Source: Actinomycetota bacterium (GTDB lineage: Bacteria > Actinomycetota > Actinomycetes > S36-B12). From it: 8,536 bases of DNA. The position numbers were made by a program, and so were the translations under genes. Under the pieces are notes generated by a model, which was not told where the DNA came from, searched no databases, and was given only the letters and a program-made list of their open reading frames with translations. Numbering within the stretch: position 1 is the stretch's first letter; each line of letters starts with the position of its first letter. Location: the NCBI GenBank assembly GCA_016870425.1, contig VGBQ01000113.1, positions 1 to 8,536 of the forward strand, given 5' to 3'. Positions 1-6,034 of the stretch are shown in pieces.

Positions 1-1378
1 CGGAGGCATCGGCCGCGCCATCGCGACGTGGATCGTCGATGGACTCCCCGACATCGACGTGACGGGCATGAACATCGACCGCTTGCACCCCTACCAACTC
101 GCTCCGGAATACCGCGCTTCACGCACGGTCGAGTCGCTCGGCATGGTCTACCAGACGCACTTCCCCGGGAAGTCGATGAAGACGGCGCGGGGCATCAAGC
201 GCTCGCCCCTGCACGATCGCCTCTCCGCGCAGGGCGCTTACTTCCGCGATGTCTCCGGCTGGGAGGGGGCGGATTGGTACGCCGGCCCGGGTGAGGTGGC
301 CGATCCCGGTGAGCTGAGCTGGGGACGGCAGCGCTGGTTCGATCAGTGGGCCCGTGAGCATCGTGCCGTCCGCGAGGGCGTGGGTCTGATGGACATGTCC
401 TTCATGGCGAAGTTCAAGGTCCAGGGCCCCGACGCAGGCGCCGTGCTCGACCGACTCAGTACCGCGCGCGTTGACGGCGAGCCGGGCACCATCACCTACA
501 CCCAGTGGCTCAACGTCGGCGGCACCCTGGAGGCCGACCTCACGGTGACGAAACTGGGCGAAGGTGACTTCCTCGTCGTCGCCTCGGACACGGCGCACCG
601 GCATGTCGAGACCATGCTCGCGCGCGCCCTCGAGGGGCAGCGCGGATGGGTCACCGACGTCACCTCGGGTCTCGCGCAGATCAACGTCCAGGGGCCTAGG
701 TCCCGGGAGCTCCTGCAGTCGATCACGTCGGCCGACCTGTCCAACGACGCCTTCGGATTCCGCGCCGCACGCGAGATCGACCTGGGCTCCGCGCGCGTGC
801 TGTGCGTGCGCATCACCTACCTCGGCGAGCTCGGCTACGAGCTCTTCGTGCCCACGGAGCAGGCGGCGTACGTCTATGACCTCGTGACGCAGGCGGGCGC
901 GGCGTACGACCTCGCCCACGTCGGCCTCAAGGCCCTGTCATCCCTGCGCATGGAGAAGGCCTACCGCGACTTCGGTCACGACATCGACAACACCGACTCC
1001 CCCCTCGAGGTCGGCCTCGGCTTCACGATCGACTGGGACAAGGACTTCGTCGGCCGCCAGGCGGTCACCGCGGTCAAGGAGTCGGGACCGCTCATGCGGC
1101 GCCTCGCACAGGTGCGGATTCTCGACCCCGAGCCGCTGATGTTCCACGGCGAGGTCGTCTACCGCGACGGAGTGCCGGTCGGATACATCCGTGCCGCCAG
1201 CTACGGACACACTCTCGGCGGAGCTGTGGGGCTGGCCATGATCGAGACCGGCGAGCCGGTGACGCCGGAGGTCATCAACTCTGGCACGTGGGAGGTTGAT
1301 GTCGCCGGAGTGCGCTACCCCGCGACGGCATCACTGCGTCCGATGTACGACTCGGACAACGCGCGCATTCGCTCCTGA
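1..1378 (+). CDS. GcvT-domain FAD-dependent oxidoreductase (dimethylglycine/sarcosine dehydrogenase-like), 3' part
   Basis: The reading frame is open from base 2 to the TGA at 1376-1378 (458 codons), so the start lies upstream of the window. Family members of this two-part design are usually about 800 residues, so roughly the FAD-binding N-terminal half is missing. The visible part begins with the end of the oxidoreductase domain (GGIGRAIATWIVDG), then an FAO_M-like linker (residues about 25-90, with YRASRTVESLGM and SPLHDRL). A GCV_T aminomethyltransferase-like domain follows (about 100-340, with YLGELGYEL at 273-281 and GLKALSSLRMEKAYRDFG from 308). Last is a GCV_T_C barrel (about 365-450, with GYIRAASYGHTLGG from 394). 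Relatives oxidatively demethylate N-methyl glycine derivatives and pass the one-carbon unit to tetrahydrofolate in the cytoplasm. The exact substrate cannot be told without the N-terminal half. It ends 3 bp from the convergent capA-like gene. Confidence 0.9.
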   Translation, partial: GGIGRAIATWIVDGLPDIDVTGMNIDRLHPYQLAPEYRASRTVESLGMVYQTHFPGKSMKTARGIKRSPLHDRLSAQGAYFRDVSGWEGADWYAGPGEVADPGELSWGRQRWFDQWAREHRAVREGVGLMDMSFMAKFKVQGPDAGAVLDRLSTARVDGEPGTITYTQWLNVGGTLEADLTVTKLGEGDFLVVASDTAHRHVETMLARALEGQRGWVTDVTSGLAQINVQGPRSRELLQSITSADLSNDAFGFRAAREIDLGSARVLCVRITYLGELGYELFVPTEQAAYVYDLVTQAGAAYDLAHVGLKALSSLRMEKAYRDFGHDIDNTDSPLEVGLGFTIDWDKDFVGRQAVTAVKESGPLMRRLAQVRILDPEPLMFHGEVVYRDGVPVGYIRAASYGHTLGGAVGLAMIETGEPVTPEVINSGTWEVDVAGVRYPATASLRPMYDSDNARIRS

Positions 1379-1381
1379 CTC

Positions 1382-2506
1382 TCAGCCCGCGAAGCGCACC
1401 ATGCGGAAGCCATGCTCGCCCGCATCCAGCGACATCGCGATCGACCGCGTGCGTTTCCATGTCGCTCGATCGGCCGCCGTCGCCACGCCATCGACGAGAT
1501 GCAGCCGGAAGGGATAGTCCGCATTGCGCACCGCATAGCCGCGAGCTCGCGTCACCTCGAAGGTGCCATCGGGTTGCTCGGTGAGCGTGAACTCGGTGAG
1601 GAGTCCATCGCCAGAGCGCGGATCGCGTCGGGACTGGGCTGACAGGAGGTTGCCGTGGCCGTAGGCAACCCACATCCCCTCGACCCGGTCGACAGGCTGC
1701 ACCACATGCGCGTGATGACCGAGCACGAGGTCGACCAGTCCGGTGCGCGCGATGTCCCGGACGGTGCGCACCTGCTCGGCCGTAGGCCGGGCAACTCCTT
1801 CCACGCCGTGGTGCAGGCTCACGATGACGATGCGCGCCCCGCGATCACGAGCGCGCTGGGCGTCCTTGGCGATCCGCGGCGGATGGATGAGCGTGCAGCA
1901 CCACTCCCTGCCGCCCGGCACGGGCATGCCATTCCATCCGTAGGAGTAGGACAGCAGCGCGACGGGTACGCCGTCCACGTCGATGATGCGCGGGGACCGC
2001 GACTCCTCCTGAGTGCGTGCTGAGCCGAAGGCCACCATGCCCGCGCGCTCGATGCCCTCGATCGTGCTCACCACTCCAGCGAATCCCTGGTCGAAGGTGT
2101 GGTTGCTGGCGGTGCTGCAGGCGTCGAATCCCACGTGGGCCATCGCCTTGGCGAGCTGCGGCGGCGATCTGGGCAGGTCGGGCCACGCCGTCCATGGGCC
2201 GTCGGGGGACCCCAGCGGGAATTCCATGTGGCAGATGGCGAGGTCCGCGGCTTCGACGACGGGGCGGATACCGGCAAGCATCGGTCGGAAGTCGACGGTG
2301 CCTTCGCGGGCATCCTCACGCGCCTGGGCGATGATCTCGCGGTGGGAGAGGACATCACCCACTCCGACGATGGTGATCTCGGCCGGCTCGCCATCGCGCG
2401 AGTCGGCGGCCACCGCGGTGGGAGCCGAGATCCCGAGCCCGATCACCACGAGGCAGGCAAGGAGCCCCGCTATCGGCACCGCACTGGGCGGCGTCCCCCC
2501 ACGCAT
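1382..2506 (-). CDS. CapA-family secreted metallophosphoesterase-like protein
   Basis: This is a 374-residue protein of the CapA/PGA_cap family (calcineurin-like metallophosphoesterase fold, named after poly-gamma-glutamate capsule synthesis). Residues 1-33 form a signal peptide with a hydrophobic stretch (AGLLACLVVIGLG) and a likely cleavage at AVA-AD, so it acts outside the membrane. Family motifs appear in order: GDVLSH (50-55), ICHMEFPLG (91-99), SNHTFDQG (134-141), LHHGVEG (231-237), GHHAHVVQ (263-270) and YGHGNLL (282-288). The LHHGVEG motif is usually HWGxEY in relatives, so a Trp is replaced by His. The length fits the family. There are no capsule genes nearby, and many actinobacterial members have no known link to poly-gamma-glutamate, so the substrate is unknown. 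The ATG at 2506 is chosen because of the signal peptide and a -10 box 6 nt upstream. No Shine-Dalgarno sequence is seen. Confidence 0.9.
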   Translation of the reverse strand: MRGGTPPSAVPIAGLLACLVVIGLGISAPTAVAADSRDGEPAEITIVGVGDVLSHREIIAQAREDAREGTVDFRPMLAGIRPVVEAADLAICHMEFPLGSPDGPWTAWPDLPRSPPQLAKAMAHVGFDACSTASNHTFDQGFAGVVSTIEGIERAGMVAFGSARTQEESRSPRIIDVDGVPVALLSYSYGWNGMPVPGGREWCCTLIHPPRIAKDAQRARDRGARIVIVSLHHGVEGVARPTAEQVRTVRDIARTGLVDLVLGHHAHVVQPVDRVEGMWVAYGHGNLLSAQSRRDPRSGDGLLTEFTLTEQPDGTFEVTRARGYAVRNADYPFRLHLVDGVATAADRATWKRTRSIAMSLDAGEHGFRMVRFAG

Positions 2507-2512
2507 GTGCGC

Positions 2513-2518
2513 AGGCTA
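2513..2518 (-). promoter_or_regulatory. -10 box of the capA-like gene (leaderless)
   Basis: On the minus strand TAGCCT is followed by six bases (GCGCAC) and then the ATG at 2506. It fits the actinobacterial TANNNT -10 consensus. Transcription would begin at or next to the A of the ATG. There is no clear -35 hexamer; TTCCAC lies 17 bp further upstream but is a weak match. It suggests the gene has its own promoter inside the 62-bp gap after the VKOR gene. Confidence 0.6.
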
Positions 2519-2568
2519 CGACCACCAGAGCCGATGTGGAAGGGGACGCGCGATCGGGCGGCTCGTCG

Positions 2569-3240
2569 TCAGAGGGAATCGAGCCAGAAGTCCTGCCACC
2601 GCACGAAGATCAGGCCGAGCACGACGACGTACCACGCGGCGAGGATGAGTCCGCGCAGTCCGACGAGAGCTGACACCGCCGACGACCAGGAGGTCGGAGT
2701 CGGCAGCCGACCGGACAGCAGGTTGGCCGACGTCACCCAGACGAAGATCGGTGCGGTCACCGTCCACACGACCATGCACCAGGGGCACAGCGAACCGATC
2801 GAGTACAGGCTCTGCCACACCAGCCACTGCACGAAGGTGAAGCCCAGCAGCGCACCCGCGTTGAGCCCTAGCCACACCCAGCGCGGCATGGTCACGCCTC
2901 CCGCGAGCAGCACGCCTAGCGTGATGACGACGGCGAAGCCCGTGAGGCCGAGCACGGGATTGGGGAAGCCGAAGACCTCGGCCTGCGGCGTGATGATCAC
3001 GGAGCCGCATGAGAGCACGGGGTTGAGATCGCATGCAGGGACGTACGACGAGTCGGCCAGGACGCGCACCTTCTCGACGGTCAGCTCGAACGCCGCGACG
3101 AGACCGAGGATGCCGCCGATGACGAGGATCCACGCGGTCGTGCGATCAAGTCGCCGCGCGCGACTGGCGCGCCACTCGGCGACAGGATCAGCGTCGTCGA
3201 CGAGGTCCGTCGAGGGCGTCTGGTCGGCTACGGAAGACAT
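2569..3240 (-). CDS. Vitamin K epoxide reductase (VKOR) family membrane protein
   Basis: This 223-residue integral membrane protein is of the bacterial VKOR family. The family re-oxidises DsbA-like proteins outside the membrane and passes the electrons to quinone, so it drives disulfide formation, replacing DsbB. Hydrophobic segments lie at about 34-52, 97-114, 122-142, 156-172 and 191-213. The active-site pair is CPWC (C152, C155) and the loop pair is C70 and C78 (CDLNPVLSCGS); these four are the family's hallmark cysteines. The FGFPNPVLGLTGF segment (90-102) is also typical. No fused thioredoxin domain is present, so a separate partner is expected elsewhere. A GTG start at 3246 is possible, but a -10 box ending 6 nt before the ATG at 3240 favours the shorter form. 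The neighbour 43 bp upstream encodes an exported protein with eight cysteines, a plausible client. Confidence 0.93.
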   Translation of the reverse strand: MSSVADQTPSTDLVDDADPVAEWRASRARRLDRTTAWILVIGGILGLVAAFELTVEKVRVLADSSYVPACDLNPVLSCGSVIITPQAEVFGFPNPVLGLTGFAVVITLGVLLAGGVTMPRWVWLGLNAGALLGFTFVQWLVWQSLYSIGSLCPWCMVVWTVTAPIFVWVTSANLLSGRLPTPTSWSSAVSALVGLRGLILAAWYVVVLGLIFVRWQDFWLDSL

Positions 3241-3246
3241 GGCCAC

Positions 3247-3252
3247 ACGCTA
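3247..3252 (-). promoter_or_regulatory. -10 box of the VKOR gene (leaderless)
   Basis: On the minus strand TAGCGT is followed by six bases (GTGGCC) and the ATG at 3240. A start of transcription at the ATG would exclude the alternative GTG at 3246 from the mRNA, so this box decides the start. No -35 element is evident. Confidence 0.6.
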
Positions 3253-3283
3253 CGACGTCGGCGGCACACCGGCACGGGGAGGC

Positions 3284-4345
3284 TCACCGGCCGCTCGGGA
3301 CCACATCGCCCGGGATGGCGTACATGATGCTCGCCCACTTCGCCTTCGAACCCGACTCGACCACCACGGCGTTGCCCTTGCCCGTCGTCACCGTCACGGT
3401 GACATTGATCGTTTGGCTGCAGCCGGCCTTGGTGCTCAGGGTGAAGTCCGGGATGAAGATGTCGAAGATCGCATGGTGCTGCTGCCAGGTGATCGTGGTG
3501 GCGCCGGCACCGGTCTTGGCCGTGGCGCGCGCCGTCGCGCAGGTGACGCCTGCCGTGCCCACCTGCTTCAAGGCCAGGCCGATGGTGACGCGGGCCAATC
3601 CCTGGGACGCCGTCTTGCTCGCGCCCTTGCATGCGGTCGGATAGGCGGGCTCGATGCAGTTGGTGATCGAGAAGATCCCGCCGACGCGCACGGGTCCGGG
3701 AGCCTGACTGACATCGAAGGACTGAGAGCCCGAGTAGGTAGTGCCCGGCTTCACCAGGAGGTCGCCGCCCTTCGGCACGCGCTCGCTCTGCGCCCAAGTC
3801 GGCAAGGCGGTGCTGATGTAGAGGAAGGAATAGTTCTTCGGGTCCGTCTTCTGGCTGACAATGGTGACGATCCCCTTGCCCGTGGGCGACAAGCAGTTGC
3901 CCGGATCGCACATCATCACATCGGCCTGGCACTTGTGCGTGCCAGCGACATCGGTGCTGAAGGTGAAGGTGACCGGGATGACGAAGTCCGATCCCGCCGG
4001 CCAGACATTGCGCCCCGCCTCGGCGGAGGTCACCCGACCCGAGGGACTCGTGCACGACAGCGTCACGCCCAGGAAGAGCTCGGTGGGGGCGGTGCCCTTG
4101 GCGTCCTTGACGACCAGCTCGGTGGCGACGAAGCGCACCTCATTGGCCTGGGCCTGGAAGCTGGTGGAGAAGAACTCCGTGTGGCGCTTGCGCGCATCGA
4201 GCTTGGTGGTGAGCGGAGTCACGTCCGTGACCGAGGGACTGGATGCCGCGGGGGCCGCGGCCGCGGTGCCGGAGACGATGCCCGCCGGCAGCGCGCCGAG
4301 GAGGAGGACGAGCGGGAGGGCAATGCGGGCGGCACGGGGAGTCAT
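3284..4345 (-). CDS. Secreted two-repeat protein with eight cysteines, unknown function
   Basis: This 353-residue protein belongs to no family I recognise. Residues 1-32 are a signal peptide (PLVLLLGALPAGIVSG, then AAA-rich with an A-x-A site), and no later membrane segment or sortase signal is seen. The mature part looks beta-rich. Two halves appear homologous by eye: about 55-180 and 202-345 share S-x-SF...R, then C, then IP-x-FT-F/L-ST...AG...C, then TGKG...V...K-x-x-S-x-x-Y. The eight cysteines are C98, C139, C146, C151, C230, C239, C269 and C309. C98/C139 and C269/C309 are equivalent in the two halves, while C146/C151 and C230/C239 are close local pairs, so four disulfides are plausible. 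The VKOR gene follows 43 bp downstream. The start is the ATG at 4345. The frame stays open to 4582, but that extension is arginine-rich and antisense to the DUF3159 gene, and the signal peptide and -10 box support 4345. Confidence 0.82.
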   Translation of the reverse strand: MTPRAARIALPLVLLLGALPAGIVSGTAAAAPAASSPSVTDVTPLTTKLDARKRHTEFFSTSFQAQANEVRFVATELVVKDAKGTAPTELFLGVTLSCTSPSGRVTSAEAGRNVWPAGSDFVIPVTFTFSTDVAGTHKCQADVMMCDPGNCLSPTGKGIVTIVSQKTDPKNYSFLYISTALPTWAQSERVPKGGDLLVKPGTTYSGSQSFDVSQAPGPVRVGGIFSITNCIEPAYPTACKGASKTASQGLARVTIGLALKQVGTAGVTCATARATAKTGAGATTITWQQHHAIFDIFIPDFTLSTKAGCSQTINVTVTVTTGKGNAVVVESGSKAKWASIMYAIPGDVVPSGR

Positions 4346-4352
4346 GTGCCAC

Positions 4353-4358
4353 ACGGTA
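4353..4358 (-). promoter_or_regulatory. -10 box of the secreted eight-cysteine gene
   Basis: On the minus strand TACCGT is followed by seven bases and the ATG at 4345. GCGACT lies 17 bp further upstream and keeps the GAC core of a -35 element. The spacing predicts a leader of zero or one base. Confidence 0.6.
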
Positions 4359-4386
4359 CGGCGTCCGCTGCGTCGAGTCGCGGCGA

Positions 4387-4392
4387 TACCCT
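4387..4392 (+). promoter_or_regulatory. -10 box of the DUF3159 gene (leaderless)
   Basis: TACCCT is followed by six bases (GAGGGA) and the GTG at 4399. The purine-rich GAGGGA touches the start codon and is too close to work as a normal ribosome binding site, so leaderless initiation is more likely. It faces away from the minus-strand -10 box at 4353-4358, and both lie in a 53-bp gap. Confidence 0.6.
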
Positions 4393-4398
4393 GAGGGA

Positions 4399-5070
4399 GT
4401 GAGCGAGCCGGCAGCCGAGGATCCCATCTCCGACGCTGACGACCGGCACCCCCTGCGCGTGCTCCTCGGCGGCCCCTGGGGGGCCGTGGAGTCCATGGCC
4501 CCGACCGTGCTCTTCGTCCTTGCGTACTTCGCCTCGGGCAACAGCCTGGCCATCGCGGTGGGCGTCGCCCTCGGGGTGGCACTGATCCTCGCGGCGATCA
4601 AGCTCGCCCGGCGCGAGAAGCCCGTGCGGGTGCTCTCCGGGCTGCTCGGTGTGGCCGTGGCGGCCCTCTTCGCGGCGTACCAGGACAACCCTCTCGGCTT
4701 CTTCGAGATCCGGGTGCTCGCCAACATCCTCAGCGCCCTGGCCTTCGCGGTGTCCATCCTCATCAGGCGCCCCCTGATGGGGGTCATCATCGGCCCGATC
4801 ATGGGCACGGGGATGCGCTGGCGGCAAGATCCCGACCTGCTGAAGGCCTACTCCCGCGTGACCTGGCTGTGGGCGATCCTCAGCCTGGTGCGTGCCGCGA
4901 TCCAGGTGCCGCTGATCCAGGCGGGGCAGCTCGCCTGGCTCGGCGCGACACCCTTCCTCTTCTACGGACTCGTGGCGCTCACGATCGCTGCGTCCTGGTG
5001 GGTGATCAAGCGCACGCTGCCCGCGGACCATCCGGGCATTCGCCAGCCGCGGATCCCCGCGACGGCGTAG
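4399..5070 (+). CDS. DUF3159 family integral membrane protein
   Basis: This 223-residue membrane protein resembles the actinobacterial DUF3159 family. The N-terminal motif LGGPWGAVESMAPTVLFVLAY (from about residue 23) is typical of the family. About six hydrophobic segments can be seen at roughly 33-46, 49-69, 79-95, 107-124, 154-173 and 184-204. Short arginine/lysine loops (ARREKPVR, IRRPLMG) separate them. RRPLMGVIIGPIMGTGMRWR (124-142) is a conserved-looking cytoplasmic or re-entrant part. No function is established for the family that I know of. The start is the GTG at 4399, because a -10 box ends 6 nt upstream. The frame is open back to 4243, but that extension is arginine/proline-rich and antisense to the signal peptide of the neighbouring gene. 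It converges on nei across a long inverted repeat. Confidence 0.85.
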   Translation: MSEPAAEDPISDADDRHPLRVLLGGPWGAVESMAPTVLFVLAYFASGNSLAIAVGVALGVALILAAIKLARREKPVRVLSGLLGVAVAALFAAYQDNPLGFFEIRVLANILSALAFAVSILIRRPLMGVIIGPIMGTGMRWRQDPDLLKAYSRVTWLWAILSLVRAAIQVPLIQAGQLAWLGATPFLFYGLVALTIAASWWVIKRTLPADHPGIRQPRIPATA

Positions 5071-5110
5071 GCCTCGCCCCCCAGTGGCGGTAGGTCCCGC
5101 CCCTCAGTGC

Positions 5111-5168
5111 CGACTGTGCAGTTGCGTGCACGTTCGGGCCCGATTTCGTGTACGCAACTGCACAGTCG
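5111..5168. repeat. 58-bp inverted repeat with 22-bp arms between convergent genes
   Basis: Arm 1 (5111-5132, beginning CGACTGTGCAGTTGCG) is the reverse complement of arm 2 (5147-5168) with a single mismatch, G5128 opposite T5151. The 14-base centre holds the perfect 10-base palindrome TCGGGCCCGA (5134-5143). In plus-strand RNA the mismatch becomes a G-U pair, so all 22 pairs can form; in minus-strand RNA it is C-A. It lies 40 bp after the DUF3159 stop and 18 bp after the nei stop. It could act as a two-way transcription terminator or be a dispersed palindromic repeat. There is no U-run, so a classical intrinsic terminator is not shown. Confidence 0.9.
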
Positions 5169-5172
5169 ACGC

Positions 5173-5209
5173 GGCAGGTGGGGCGCTCAGTGCGCCTGGC
5201 AGGTGGGGC
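5173..5209. repeat. 12-bp direct repeat over the 3' end of nei
   Basis: GGCAGGTGGGGC occurs at 5173-5184 and again at 5198-5209, with a 25-bp period. The second copy encodes part of the last zinc-finger codons of Nei (C-P-T-C), and the first lies just beyond the stop codon. Between them a 5-bp hairpin, GGCGC/GCGCC (5182-5186 and 5192-5196), has the nei stop codon in its 5-base loop. It may be a remnant of a small duplication. Confidence 0.6.
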
Positions 5210-5996
5210 ACCAGTAGAGATTGCGGCCGGCCATGTCGGACCACGCGATCTCGTCACCGCACACCAGGCAGTCGCGGCCCTCGCGCCGATAGACATAGAC
5301 CTCGCCGCCGTGCCGATCCCGGCGTCGCGCGCGGCCCATCGCACGCGGTGAATGCTCCTCGCGCACGGTGTCGATGCGACCCCTGCGCACCCCATCGCTC
5401 ATGAGCTCGACCAGGTCGGCCCACATGACGATGAATTCCTCGCGGCTGACGTCCTTGCCGGGGCGATAGGGGTCGATGCCCGCGCGGTAGAGCGCCTCAG
5501 CGCGATAGATGTTGCCGACGCCGGCGAAGACGGACTGGTCCATGAGCAGCGTGCCGATCGGCGCTCGGCTCCGCGAGATGCGCTTCCACGCGCGCTCGGG
5601 ATCGGCGTCCTTGCGGATCGGGTCGGGACCGATGCGCGCGGCAAGGGCCGCGACCTGGTCGGGGTCGAGCACCTCGCAGGCCGTCGGTCCGCGCAGGTCG
5701 GCGTACGCCGTCCCGCCCACCAGACGCAGCCGCACCTGGCCGACAGGCTCGGGCACGGGGCCCTTGGCGAACTGCCACTTGCCGTAGAGCCCGAGGTGCA
5801 CGTGCAGCGTGCGATCGTCGTCGAAGTCGACGAGCAGGTGCTTGCCGAGGGCATCGGCCCTGAGAATGGTGGATCCATCGAGCAGAGCCGCGCCGTCGGC
5901 GAAGCGCCCCTGCGGGCTCGTGACCCGCAACTCCTCGCCCTTGAAAGTCCGCTGAATGCGCCGCGCCTGGCGGTGGACGACGTGACCTTCGGGCAT
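5187..5996 (-). CDS. nei: Fpg/Nei family DNA glycosylase (Nei1-type endonuclease VIII)
   Basis: This 269-residue base-excision repair enzyme is expected to remove oxidised bases and cut the abasic site. It closely resembles mycobacterial Nei1 (Rv2464c) as I recall it: MPEGHxxHR start, SPQGRFAD, HVHLGLYG, DLRGPTACE, GPDPIRxDA, PIGTLLMDQ. Catalytic P2 and E3 follow the initiator Met, so the start must be the ATG at 5996, not the in-frame upstream codon at 6143. K52 (GKHLL) is the conserved lysine. The helix-two-turn-helix holds QSVFAGVGNIYRAE (154-167). The C-terminal zinc finger has C243, C246, C263 and C266, with R258 (AGRN) as the usual finger arginine. No part seems missing. The divergent DUF429 gene starts 38 bp away. 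In M. tuberculosis the same gene lies near Rv2466c and pepN, as here. Confidence 0.95.
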   Translation of the reverse strand: MPEGHVVHRQARRIQRTFKGEELRVTSPQGRFADGAALLDGSTILRADALGKHLLVDFDDDRTLHVHLGLYGKWQFAKGPVPEPVGQVRLRLVGGTAYADLRGPTACEVLDPDQVAALAARIGPDPIRKDADPERAWKRISRSRAPIGTLLMDQSVFAGVGNIYRAEALYRAGIDPYRPGKDVSREEFIVMWADLVELMSDGVRRGRIDTVREEHSPRAMGRARRRDRHGGEVYVYRREGRDCLVCGDEIAWSDMAGRNLYWCPTCQAH

Positions 5997-6004
5997 GGCG
6001 CATG

Positions 6005-6010
6005 AGTCTG
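6005..6010 (-). promoter_or_regulatory. -10-like box of nei
   Basis: On the minus strand CAGACT is followed by eight bases and the ATG at 5996. It keeps the A2 and T6 of TANNNT and the spacing predicts a 0-2 base leader. It is the weakest of the boxes in the window. Confidence 0.4.
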
Positions 6011-6022
6011 CCACCGGTCTGG

Positions 6023-6028
6023 CACCAT
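6023..6028 (+). promoter_or_regulatory. -10-like box of the DUF429 gene (leaderless)
   Basis: CACCAT is followed by six bases (CGCAGC) and the GTG at 6035. It keeps the A2 and T6 of TANNNT. This supports the GTG start over the in-frame upstream codon at 6002. It lies 12 bp from the opposing -10-like box of nei. Confidence 0.5.
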
Positions 6029-6034
6029 CGCAGC

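Noticed and set aside
119..919. A 266-codon minus-strand open frame inside the GcvT-domain gene
   Set aside because: It lies antisense to a well-recognised domain and shows no motif of its own.
1382..4345. A capsule or poly-gamma-glutamate operon
   Set aside because: No capB, capC or other capsule gene is present, and each of the three genes appears to have its own promoter.
2099..4402. A 767-codon open frame on the plus strand across three genes
   Set aside because: It is antisense to the capA-like, VKOR and secreted genes, is rich in Arg/Gly/Asp without any domain, and arises from the high-GC third positions of the real genes.
4346..4582. N-terminal extension of the secreted protein to 4582
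   Set aside because: The added residues are arginine/proline-rich, overlap the DUF3159 gene, and would bury the signal peptide.
5352..6005. A 217-codon plus-strand open frame over nei
   Set aside because: It is antisense to a clear Nei1 homologue and has no recognisable domain.
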